Positions 1-7,460 of a stretch of 61,762 bases of DNA are shown piece by piece. A program made the position numbers and the translations under genes. The notes under the pieces were generated by a model that worked only from the letters and a program-made list of their open reading frames with translations, searched no databases and was not told where the DNA came from. The number at the start of each line of letters is the position of its first letter. Position 1 is the stretch's first letter. This DNA comes from Helicobacter brantae. GTDB lineage: Bacteria > Campylobacterota > Campylobacteria > Campylobacterales > Helicobacteraceae. Where the stretch lies: positions 1 through 61,762 of the forward strand of contig NZ_NXLV01000009.1 of NCBI RefSeq assembly GCF_003364205.1. Direction: 5' to 3'.

Positions 1-102
1 GGCTTTGGTATTATACTCATTTCCTTCTTTTAATACTCCATTACCTCTAAGTGCTTCTCTTGTGTTTTCTCTTTGATTCCATTGTGTGGTAGAGATTGTA
101 TT
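1..102. repeat. 102-bp direct repeat, copy A (copy B at 1636-1737)
   Basis: Bases 1-102 and 1636-1737 are identical by eye and diverge right after. Both code, on the minus strand, for the same stretch of two toxin-like proteins (STTQWNQRENTREALRGNG...). This is a shared module between tandem genes and a likely site of recombination. Copy A may extend beyond the window. Confidence 0.9.
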
Positions 103-186
103 GGTGCTAGAGAGAGAAGAGGGGATGCTTGGGAGAGCTAGGAGGGAGGAGAAACAGAGGAGAAGGGAGAGGCAATGTCTAAGCAT
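1..186 (-). CDS. Secreted toxin-like protein, 5' part only (runs off the left edge)
   Basis: An open frame starts at the ATG at 186 and is still open at base 1 (62 codons visible). The N-terminus is a signal peptide: MLRHC, a Leu/Ser-rich hydrophobic stretch to about residue 20, then a Ser/Pro-rich region. From about residue 28 the protein (TNTISTTQWNQREN...) is identical to the distal part of the broken gene at 1339-2171, because bases 1-102 repeat at 1636-1737. Compared with that gene, the whole central segment is missing, so signal peptide and distal module are joined directly. The modular look and the neighbouring small membrane and soluble genes suggest a polymorphic-toxin cassette. That is inference, because the C-terminal effector part lies outside the window. 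Confidence 0.55.
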   Translation of the reverse strand, partial: MLRHCLSLLLCFSSLLALPSIPSSLSSTNTISTTQWNQRENTREALRGNGVLKEGNEYNTKA

Positions 187-252
187 TAGGAGTTTTTGGG
201 TGAGTTTGGATTGGGGAAAAACACGCAAGTATTAAAACTCCACACAAAAGTG

Positions 253-591
253 TTACTGATAATGAGTTGCAAGAGAGTAAAAAGCCCTTTTTGTAGTTTT
301 GATAAAAATCATAAGCAAACTTAAAGTGCCAAGAATAGTAATAGGCAAAATAACCCAATCAGGGGGCTTAAAAAATAAGGAGAGGGGGATTACCAATGGA
401 GCAAAGATGGGAAAACAGCTTTCAAGTATCCCAAGTTTTAAAGCCTTATACATAACCAATTTATACACCACAGCTATACTGTATAGAAGTAATTCAAGGG
501 CAAGATTTAAAAGGATAAGTGCAAAGGTGGTTTCAGTTGGGTTAATCATTGTTTTTCTTCTTTTATAGCCTTTTAAATTGCTTTCAATCAT
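253..591 (-). CDS. Small membrane protein of the toxin-like cassette
   Basis: About 112 residues from the ATG at 591, which overlaps the end of the upstream gene (stop at 584) in the pattern ATGATTGA, implying translational coupling. A later in-frame ATG at 549 would give 98 residues beginning MINPTETTF. A basic N-terminus is followed by about three hydrophobic segments (roughly residues 22-46, 56-70 and 78-96). No family is recognised. Its place between a putative immunity gene and the next toxin-like gene would fit an inner-membrane immunity protein, but nothing in the sequence proves that. Confidence 0.6.
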   Translation of the reverse strand: MIESNLKGYKRRKTMINPTETTFALILLNLALELLLYSIAVVYKLVMYKALKLGILESCFPIFAPLVIPLSLFFKPPDWVILPITILGTLSLLMIFIKTTKRAFYSLATHYQ

Positions 592-1342
592 CTTGAGAGT
601 AATAATATTCCTCAACTTGTTTGTAAATTTCAAGAAAATGTTGAATAATTTGTTTTATGTTGCCATTGGGGAATTTGACATAATATGTTCCACCTCGCCA
701 AAAAAAGTCGCATTGGACTCCATTGATTTCTCCTTTTTGGATAAATCGTGGTGTGTCTTTATAGAGTGTATCAAAATCCTTGAAGGCTTTATCCCCCATA
801 TAATCAGGAGTTTTATAGGTGTAATATTTATCTTTGAAGATTCTATGATGATCTTCAATGCCACAGAAGAGAAGCCATTCCCCACTAAATGCAAAAAGTG
901 AAAAGAAACCCCCAAAGATTTCATCATCTTCTCCACTCTGAAAAATATACATATAGGTTTGCAATTTTAGAAGTTCTTCATCAATAATCAAGGCTTCTAT
1001 ATCGATATGAGTTTGAAGACAAGTATCAAGAAATCTGCATAACTCTTGGAGATAAAAAATAAAATTTTCATTCTTACCATTCATCTCAAAATTAGAAGAA
1101 TACTCGTTTTCTTTTTGAAAAGAAAAAACTCTGCATACTGCTTCATTTTCACATTCTTTTAAATTTAAGGTTGTGAGTTCAAAACCAAGAATGCTTTCTT
1201 GTCTAAGTTGATTCCACCCTTTTCCAACCAAGATAAGATCTTGTAATGGAGGGAGATCCTGAATTTCTAAAGAGATTTCTTGTTTTTGTAAGTTTTTAAT
1301 GATTTTTGTGTAGCACTCTTGTAAATATTCTAGGATTGTCAT
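584..1342 (-). CDS. Hypothetical soluble protein, putative immunity protein
   Basis: 252 residues, acidic, with no signal peptide or clear membrane segment. The ATG at 1342 follows a strong Shine-Dalgarno (AGGAGG) and overlaps the last codons of the broken toxin-like gene as ATGA. A small soluble protein coupled directly behind a secreted toxin-like gene is the usual place for a cognate immunity protein. The C-terminal third is rich in aromatic residues (motifs CDFFWRGGTYYVKF and EEYYYSQDD). I recognise no named family, so the immunity role rests on position alone. Confidence 0.6.
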   Translation of the reverse strand: MTILEYLQECYTKIIKNLQKQEISLEIQDLPPLQDLILVGKGWNQLRQESILGFELTTLNLKECENEAVCRVFSFQKENEYSSNFEMNGKNENFIFYLQELCRFLDTCLQTHIDIEALIIDEELLKLQTYMYIFQSGEDDEIFGGFFSLFAFSGEWLLFCGIEDHHRIFKDKYYTYKTPDYMGDKAFKDFDTLYKDTPRFIQKGEINGVQCDFFWRGGTYYVKFPNGNIKQIIQHFLEIYKQVEEYYYSQDD

Positions 1343-2171
1343 TGCTTACCTCCTTGCTTTTGTGCTGAGTTCTTGGGCATTTCATTTTTTCTAGTTGGAC
1401 GAACTTGATTTCCTTTTAGATGAGTTTGTTGCTGTTTCTGCCTTTAGGATTAATTCCTTTCTCAGCTACCTTCTTTCCACCCTCTTTAGCCTCTTTTTTA
1501 ACAGCACTTTTTGTAAAGCTTTTTTATCGCTTTCTTGGCTACCCAACTTCCAGTGGCAATTGCTACTCTAACAGCAATCCCAACAAGAGGAGCTAAATTA
1601 TCCCTCTCCCCACTTCCACTCAACTCTCCAAGATGGGCTTTGGTATTATACTCATTTCCTTCTTTTAATACTCCATTACCTCTAAGTGCTTCTCTTGTGT
1701 TTTCTCTTTGATTCCATTGTGTGGTAGAGATTGTATTTGTGTTTGTATTTGCATAGTTCTTTAGTGCAAAGATACTCTCTGCACTATGATTGCATAAGCA
1801 TACATTTCTAAAAAGAGATTAGTGTCTTTATCTCTAAAAGTATTGATAAGACTTTGAGTGAGGATATTGTTTGCTGCTCCTCTACCTATTTGAGCTAGAT
1901 TTCTTCCTAGATTGAGAAAGTCTTCTTTAATCTTCTCTCTTCCCTCAAAGCTTAAGAGGTTATTGTCTATACTTAGGGTTGCATTCAAAGCTCTAGTTTG
2001 TATCTCTTGAGTGCTTTGCTCACTGCTAGAGAGATTGGTATTTACTCCTAGAGCTTGTAAGTCTTTCTCACTCTCTGTATTAGAGAGGATTGTATCTTTG
2101 GAGAAAGAGGGTTGGGTGTAGGAAGAGAGGGAGGAGAGGGAAAATAAGAGAAAGTAGCAAACTCTAAGCAT
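1339..2171 (-). pseudogene. Frameshifted secreted toxin-like gene (orphan CdiA-CT-like)
   Basis: The start at 2171 gives a signal peptide (MLRVCYFLLFSLSSLSS), then a polar region, then a conserved-looking block (GREKIKEDFLNLGRNL... IGRGAANNILTQSLINTF) reminiscent of the pre-toxin part of filamentous-haemagglutinin proteins. The frame breaks near 1787. Shifting frame restores NHSAESIFALKNYANTN and then the shared repeat module. Two further shifts near 1517 and 1440 are needed to reach a C-terminus ending NSAQKQGGKQ, whose TGA overlaps the ATG of the next gene. An intact gene would encode roughly 276 residues. The breaks sit at short A-runs, so decay or assembly error are both possible. The toxin class cannot be named. 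Confidence 0.6.
1636..1737. repeat. 102-bp direct repeat, copy B
   Basis: Identical to bases 1-102. It lies inside the broken toxin-like gene and encodes the module that follows its central region. Confidence 0.9.
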
Positions 2172-2820
2172 TAGGAGTCTTGAAAAGGAGCTGATAGCAA
2201 AGGAGGAGAAAAAGAAGAATTTCGCCAAGATAACAAATAGGATAAGCAATGATTGATGAAAGAATTGTGCCAACAAACGGAATGACAAAGAAAAAACTTG
2301 CAAAGGAGAATTCTTTTATATTTTCAATTTGTTTGAGTATTGATTCTTGATTATATAAATACGCAATACCCATAAGCAAAAATGCCAAAATATAATTGCT
2401 CGTGCAAAATAATGCAATTTTTTGAATCTTGCTTTTGTGAAGTGCAATCAAGCTTACCCAAGAGAGATAGATGAAAAATCCTCCACCAATAATTGCTTCA
2501 AGAATTGATTGCTCAAGCTCATCAGAAAGTGTTTTTGTTAAAAACCTCAAACAGATTATCCAACACAAAAGAAAGTAAGAAAGATTGAATGAATGCTTTT
2601 TGAGATACACAAACAATAAAATCCCGAAAAATCCAAGTGGCAAAACATAATAAGCTTCTTGTTTTTGGAGTGAGGGATAAAAATCAAATAAGAAAGAAAA
2701 AACATAAAGCAAAAATGGAAGCAAAATAAACCAAAGGGCTTTTGTCTTTTTTTGAAGATAAGCCATAAGTCCAAAATTCATTGTCATCAAAACAGCAAGA
2801 AAGATAGAATAGATTTTCAT
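2164..2820 (-). CDS. Polytopic membrane protein of unknown function
   Basis: 218 residues with about six or seven hydrophobic segments spread over the whole length and almost no long soluble loop. The stop at 2164 overlaps the ATG of the downstream toxin-like gene at 2171 (ATGCTTAG), so the two are translationally coupled. The start at 2820 is preceded by an AAGGAGAGGAG ribosome site inside the duplicated leader. No family is recognised. It could be the immunity or export partner of the cassette, but that is only positional inference. Confidence 0.65.
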   Translation of the reverse strand: MKIYSIFLAVLMTMNFGLMAYLQKKTKALWFILLPFLLYVFSFLFDFYPSLQKQEAYYVLPLGFFGILLFVYLKKHSFNLSYFLLCWIICLRFLTKTLSDELEQSILEAIIGGGFFIYLSWVSLIALHKSKIQKIALFCTSNYILAFLLMGIAYLYNQESILKQIENIKEFSFASFFFVIPFVGTILSSIIAYPICYLGEILLFLLLCYQLLFKTPNA

Positions 2821-2935
2821 CTCCTCTCCTTGTATTTCAATGATTTGATATAAATCATTGCTTAAGATAAATCATCTTAGAGCTTAAGAAATCTTACACT
2901 AATTTTATATAAATCAGTATGGAATATTTTTTATG
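2816..2935 (-). promoter_or_regulatory. Duplicated promoter/leader, copy 1, with inverted repeat
   Basis: About 100-120 bp upstream of the gene starting at 2820 match 3851-3960 at an offset of 1035 with scattered differences. In transcription order the element holds an AT-rich -10-like TATAAAAT box, a 21-bp inverted repeat at 2839-2859 (arms AATGATTT/AAATCATT, 5-nt centre), an AAGGAGAGGAG ribosome site and the ATG. The palindrome lies between the -10 and the ribosome site. It could be an operator or a 5'-UTR RNA hairpin. Confidence 0.65.
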
Positions 2936-2980
2936 AAGACAAGAGAGGGAGAGCATTGTGAGGTATGAGGAAGGACTTGG

Positions 2981-3343
2981 TTATAGGTCATATCTAAACC
3001 CCTTCCCTCCAATATGGATAATCTCATTATCTTTATTGCAAATTAGGATTTTCTTTGTTTTTGGGTGAATGTGTATTTTTAGATTGTCTGTTTTGCAGGG
3101 TTTAATGGATTTGCTTTTGGATATAGCAACCTTGCATCTTTCATATTCTTCTCCATCTGTTAGCATTTTTGATTGAATCAGCACTTTATCACCCACGATA
3201 AATTCTAAATTTTCTTCTTTATATTGATGAGAAATGCTTAAAATCAAAAAGAGGCTTTTTGTGATTTGCTCCCCAATCGCTGGAGCATACACAGAGATTG
3301 CTTCATCAAGAATTTTGATATAGATTGTTTGCTTGATTGCCAT
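2981..3343 (-). CDS. Hypothetical protein
   Basis: 120 residues starting MAIKQTIYIKILDE. The ATG at 3343 overlaps the upstream stop as TAATG, so I chose it over an in-frame GTG/ATG further up. No signal peptide or membrane segment. Alternating hydrophobic/polar stretches suggest a small beta-rich protein. A central patch is rich in Lys and Cys (ERCKVAISKSKSIKPCKTDN). The last gene of a two-gene operon behind the duplicated leader. Function unknown. Confidence 0.55.
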   Translation of the reverse strand: MAIKQTIYIKILDEAISVYAPAIGEQITKSLFLILSISHQYKEENLEFIVGDKVLIQSKMLTDGEEYERCKVAISKSKSIKPCKTDNLKIHIHPKTKKILICNKDNEIIHIGGKGFRYDL

Positions 3344-3855
3344 TAGTCCCAATCCCACTCTTCAAAATCTTTAGGATAAGGACAAAACATCGCTCTAAAA
3401 TCCCTAAATGTTTTTGCTTGATTCCAAAGATATACTTTATTATCTATAAAAAGCTTACCCACCCTCTCTTCTTGCTCTATATAATACCCCTCAAAAGAGA
3501 AGGTGTGAATAATCTTCCCCTCACGCATAAAATCCACAACACAGGTATTGTGTCCTCTTTTGTTTTTGCTTTCTTTTATGATAGAGAGATTGTGATTGGC
3601 GATAAAGTCTTGGAGCTTGTCCTTGTATTGCTCATAAGTGTAGAGTTTTGTGAGAGATTTTCCATAGAGTTTTTTTCTTGCTACATCTCTTGCGTCATTT
3701 TGGGTGAGTGGGGCGTAAAAGCGAATTATGGGAGGAATACAATAAATTTGCATAGAGTATTCCTCTCTCAACGCTTCAGTTAGCAAAGACTTGAAAACAT
3801 CTTGATTCCCATATCCCCAAACCCCCAAAAGCACAATCAATATAAATCTTTTCAT
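3343..3855 (-). CDS. Hypothetical exported protein
   Basis: 170 residues. The N-terminus MKRFILIVLLGVWGYGNQ is a signal peptide. The mature part has several Cys (IYCIPP, HNTCVVD, AMFCPYP) that could form periplasmic disulfides, and an acidic/aromatic end (DFEEWDWD). The ATG at 3855 sits directly behind the second copy of the duplicated leader and is coupled to the next gene by TAATG. No family recognised. Confidence 0.6.
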   Translation of the reverse strand: MKRFILIVLLGVWGYGNQDVFKSLLTEALREEYSMQIYCIPPIIRFYAPLTQNDARDVARKKLYGKSLTKLYTYEQYKDKLQDFIANHNLSIIKESKNKRGHNTCVVDFMREGKIIHTFSFEGYYIEQEERVGKLFIDNKVYLWNQAKTFRDFRAMFCPYPKDFEEWDWD

Positions 3856-3960
3856 CTCCTCTCCTTGTATTTCAATGATTTGATATAAATCATTGCTTAA
3901 GATAAAATACCTTAGAGCCTGATAAATCTTACACTAATTTTATACAAATCCATACAAGTT
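3851..3960 (-). promoter_or_regulatory. Duplicated promoter/leader, copy 2, with inverted repeat
   Basis: Second copy of the 2816-2935 element. The inverted repeat AATGATTT-5-AAATCATT lies at 3874-3894 and is unchanged, while flanking bases have drifted (GATAAAATACC against GATAAATCATC). Preservation of both arms argues that the palindrome is functional. It serves the gene starting at 3855. Confidence 0.65.
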
Positions 3961-4004
3961 TGTTTGCTTTTGAGAAGATGAGGGGCGTGGAAGTCTTGCC
4001 CTAT

Positions 4005-4472
4005 TTACCCCTCTTTTTGTGAAAATATAAGATCTTTTGTGTCATAGCCATATTCTTTGGCTTTGGAGAGTAAAAAATCAATCTCATTGGAGCTGAGAAA
4101 ATCCCTTGAGAGAATCCAAAGATATTTTTTGTTTGGACTGCCTACAAGAGCTTGAGTGTAGAGATGATCCACATAGAGAATCTGATAATTTACTTTTGAA
4201 CTCCAAGAAGTTAGAAAACTAAAGCTAACTGATAGATTTCTGTGATCTTTTGTAATAATTTTAGCAACACCCTCAGCTTCAGATAAGACAAACCCCTCCT
4301 TTGTGCAAGAGTTTTTCACTTTGAGTTTATAGGGCTCTCCTTCTTTGTATTGCAAATCATAATAAATAGCTTTGCTGTTTTTGCAATTTCGTTGAAAAAA
4401 ATTGGGTTTTCGTGCGATTTCTACCCACTCTCCTGCGTATTTTAATAAATCAATATTTCCTAGATTTTCCAT
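4005..4472 (-). CDS. Lipocalin family protein (Blc-like)
   Basis: 155 residues. The lipocalin signature GxW is visible near the start (YAGEWVEIARKPNFFQ, about residues 11-26). The C-terminal block TQALVGSPNKKYLWILSRD matches the bacterial lipocalin pattern in which the barrel closes before the terminal helix. Blc-type proteins bind lipids or fatty acids and are usually outer-membrane lipoproteins. This one has no signal peptide or lipobox in the frame as read, so it may be cytoplasmic. It is transcribed away from the autotransporter at 4638, with about 165 bp between them. Confidence 0.75.
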   Translation of the reverse strand: MENLGNIDLLKYAGEWVEIARKPNFFQRNCKNSKAIYYDLQYKEGEPYKLKVKNSCTKEGFVLSEAEGVAKIITKDHRNLSVSFSFLTSWSSKVNYQILYVDHLYTQALVGSPNKKYLWILSRDFLSSNEIDFLLSKAKEYGYDTKDLIFSQKEG

Positions 4473-4637
4473 TGTTTTCTCCCAAAAATAATTTGAGAAT
4501 CTAGTGAGAGAAAGTAATGATTTGGATAATTCTCTTCATAAAAATCTTTATAAATTCCTGTTTATTTTCTATTAACTTACTATAAACCATTGATTGCCTT
4601 TTGATTCTTAGGATTTTATTTTTTTAAGGATTGGGAG
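4473..4637. promoter_or_regulatory. Divergent promoter region, lipocalin / autotransporter
   Basis: AT-rich gap between diverging genes. Toward the autotransporter, a TATAAA box lies within CTTACTATAAACC near 4580, and AAGGATTGGGAG is the ribosome site just before the ATG at 4638. No repeat or RNA gene is seen. Confidence 0.4.
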
Positions 4638-7460
4638 ATGAGGAAATTTAGTTGTATTTTTTCTATAGGTTTAGTTTTGTGTTATGGGGGATTTTCTAGT
4701 GGAAGTGCTTTGAGTGAGGACACAATCCTCAATCACACTCATCAACTCATCGGCTTCCAATCTAGGGGAGATGCACTAGGGTGGCTAGAGATTACAAAGG
4801 AAGCCAAAGCCCCTATCACGCTCAAAGTCGCCCCTTTGCATTTGCAAGTCATTCAGCCTATTTGGAGTATTGATAAAGATTCTCAAACTTCTCTTTCTGC
4901 CTTTGGGATTGCCAATCTTAGCTCTTATGAAGTAAATTTTGATACCAAAAGCCATTCAATCACTTTCCCCTCAATCGCCACAATGACTTCTAGCTCATAC
5001 TCTAGCGGGATTTATCAAGCTTCTCACTCCCTGCTTAATACTTGGGGGAATATTATCTTTGGCTCTATCTCTCATCAAGGGGTGAGGGGAAGTGCTTTTG
5101 GAGTGCTAGGGGGAAGAGTGAGAGTGCAGTGGGGAGAAGTTTCTTTTGGGAATATTACTTCAGAATACAAGGATTCTTATGGAGTGAGAGGGGGATTGGA
5201 AGTGATGAGTGGAGCCATAGTGAGCTTTGAGAGAGTGAGTGCAGGAGGGAGTGCGTATGGGGTGGAGGGAGAGCTTAGCAATCAAGGAGAGATAAGGATT
5301 GAAGAGATTAGAGGGGGAGATCAAAAGCTTGGTTTTAGTGGAAATGCTGTGGGACTAAAAGGGAAGATAGACAATCAGGGAAGCATAGAGATTGCTCTAA
5401 TTGGTGCAAATAATGGTGGATATGCTTATGGAGTAAGTGGAGAAGTGAGCAATCAAGGAGAGATAAAGCTTCTTAAAATCACATCAAGTGAGGGGAATGC
5501 TTTTGGGGTGATTGGGGGGCTAAGTGGAGGAGGGAGATTGGAAGTGGGGGAGATTTTGGCAGGAAGCTCAAGTGCTGGAGGCAATGCTTATGGGATTTAC
5601 AATCTTTATGGGGGGAAAATCACAAATAATGCCACATTCTCCCTTATCTCATCAATAAGAGATATGAGAGGAGAGGGAGGGAAAAGCTTTGGGGTTTATA
5701 GTCTTGGAGATTTGGAGATTGTAGATAGCAATCTTGTATTTTCTGCGATGTGGGGAGAGGAGATTTATCCTATCTTTTCTCAAGGAGCATTGAGCATTGA
5801 GAATTCTTCTCTTGTCTTTGGAGCAGAGAAAGAGAGGGCGATTATTTCTTTTGAGGGTGGAGAGATTGTTTTGTACAAAGCAAATTTGGTCGCTGATAGT
5901 GGCAAGGGGATTGTGGGGAGTGGAAGCGTAAGGGTCTTGAGCGGGGGAGAAGTAGTGGTGGATACTCCCCAAAACGCTTTTGAGGGGAAAGTAGATATCG
6001 TGCTTGAAGAGGGGGCAACTCTGATGTTTGGGAGTGATTCTCAGATGAAGAGTCTAAAAGCCAAACATTCAACAATCAAAATCCATTCTAAAAGTGCAAC
6101 CCTAGATATCTATGATTTCAATGTCAATCATTCAAGCTTTGTTCTTGCTTCTTCAGCAAAAACAAGCGATAAAATCTATATCCACTCCACTACTTCCACC
6201 ACCCCTCTAAAAAACAATCTTTATGTCAAACTCAATGAGGTTTCTACTATCCCCAATTATGTGTTATTGGTGCATTTACCTAAAGAGTTAGGAGAGAAAA
6301 TCATCTTCAATGAGCTTTATCTTCCCTCTTCTCAAAGCAGAGCGATCTCTTATGTGGGGTTTGATGAGGTGGAAGTAGCAATCAATCGCCACGATAGCGA
6401 GGAGAGCGTGTATTACTACACCGATTTGGTCGCACAAAATCTCCAAATCAACTCTTCTTTTCTGCTCCCTACTCAAACCGCCCTCAATGCAAACCATAGT
6501 CTTTTTTTGCTTCATCTCAATTCTTTGGATACGCGTTTGGGGGAGCTAAGAGGTGGGAGTGGGGGAAATGGTGTGTGGGGGAGAGTGAATGTGGGGAAGG
6601 GAAGAGAGGCATTGCAAAAAGAGAGCAAGATTTTATTTTCTACTTATCAAGGGGGATATGACTATGGGTTTTGTATGCTTGAGGCTTGTGATTTTGTGGG
6701 AGTATTTGGGAGTTATTTGCTAGGGGTAAATACCCAAGAGGGTGGAGAGTATGAGGGAGAGAGTGTTTTGCTTTATCTTCCCTCTTATGATGTGCTAACT
6801 CAGGGCTTTGAGGTGGGGGTTTATAATACCTATGTGAGAGATAGAGGATTTTTTGCTGATAGTGTGTTTAAGGTGAGTGGATTATTTAGTGATATTCAAA
6901 CACCACTCCAAAGCACCTCTTATGCTCTCTCTAGCTATGCTCTAAGCCTATCTCAAGAGATGGGTTATCGATTTTTGCTAGGGGGTGGGGTGTATTTTGA
7001 TTTGCAAACAGGGGTTGCAGGCTCATTTCTCACTTCTCAAAATTTCAATCAAGAGCTAGAGCTAGAGGGAAGCCTTTATACTTTGTATGCTTCTCAAAAA
7101 GAGCTTTGGATTTTGAGAGCTAGAGGGGGTGGGCGTATAGGGTATGAGTGGAGGGGAGAGGAGATAGCTTGGGGGTTGAGTGTAGGGGGATTGTATGAAT
7201 ACCACTCTTTTTATGGGGGAGAGATAGACTATCTTAGCAATTCAGGTGCAAGGGCAAAAAGCAATCCTTACACAAGCAATCAGCAAGGGATTTTGAGTGT
7301 GGGAATGAATGTGTCTATCAAAGAAAGCAGTCGTTTGTATATGGAGTTTGAAAAGAGTTTTGGAGGAAAGATATTGAGAGATTTTTCTTTGAATTTTGGT
7401 GCTAGATTTGCACTAGGGAAAGCCCCTCAAGGAGGGAGAGGCAAAGAAGAGCAACTATAA
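4638..7460 (+). CDS. Autotransporter with VacA-type Helicobacter barrel
   Basis: 940 residues. A signal peptide (MRKFSCIFSIGLVLCYGG) leads into a Gly/Ser-rich passenger to about residue 610, with degenerate repeats of the form AYGV-x-GE-SNQGEI-x(3)-I between about 190 and 330, typical of a beta-helix. The last ~310 residues form the transporter barrel, opening with LDTRLGELRGG and GVWGRVNVG, then a QGGYDYGF motif and a closing RLYMEFEKSFGG...NFGARFAL strand. The same motifs occur in the three genes at 57319-61762, so all four share a barrel family. A 14-residue tail follows the last strand. Type V secretion puts the passenger on the cell surface. Its target is unknown. It ends convergently over the next gene by 6 bp. 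Confidence 0.85.
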   Translation: MRKFSCIFSIGLVLCYGGFSSGSALSEDTILNHTHQLIGFQSRGDALGWLEITKEAKAPITLKVAPLHLQVIQPIWSIDKDSQTSLSAFGIANLSSYEVNFDTKSHSITFPSIATMTSSSYSSGIYQASHSLLNTWGNIIFGSISHQGVRGSAFGVLGGRVRVQWGEVSFGNITSEYKDSYGVRGGLEVMSGAIVSFERVSAGGSAYGVEGELSNQGEIRIEEIRGGDQKLGFSGNAVGLKGKIDNQGSIEIALIGANNGGYAYGVSGEVSNQGEIKLLKITSSEGNAFGVIGGLSGGGRLEVGEILAGSSSAGGNAYGIYNLYGGKITNNATFSLISSIRDMRGEGGKSFGVYSLGDLEIVDSNLVFSAMWGEEIYPIFSQGALSIENSSLVFGAEKERAIISFEGGEIVLYKANLVADSGKGIVGSGSVRVLSGGEVVVDTPQNAFEGKVDIVLEEGATLMFGSDSQMKSLKAKHSTIKIHSKSATLDIYDFNVNHSSFVLASSAKTSDKIYIHSTTSTTPLKNNLYVKLNEVSTIPNYVLLVHLPKELGEKIIFNELYLPSSQSRAISYVGFDEVEVAINRHDSEESVYYYTDLVAQNLQINSSFLLPTQTALNANHSLFLLHLNSLDTRLGELRGGSGGNGVWGRVNVGKGREALQKESKILFSTYQGGYDYGFCMLEACDFVGVFGSYLLGVNTQEGGEYEGESVLLYLPSYDVLTQGFEVGVYNTYVRDRGFFADSVFKVSGLFSDIQTPLQSTSYALSSYALSLSQEMGYRFLLGGGVYFDLQTGVAGSFLTSQNFNQELELEGSLYTLYASQKELWILRARGGGRIGYEWRGEEIAWGLSVGGLYEYHSFYGGEIDYLSNSGARAKSNPYTSNQQGILSVGMNVSIKESSRLYMEFEKSFGGKILRDFSLNFGARFALGKAPQGGRGKEEQL

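Noticed and set aside
299-901. Plus-strand frames in the left accessory region
   Set aside because: They overlap better-supported minus-strand genes that have ribosome sites and coupled starts.
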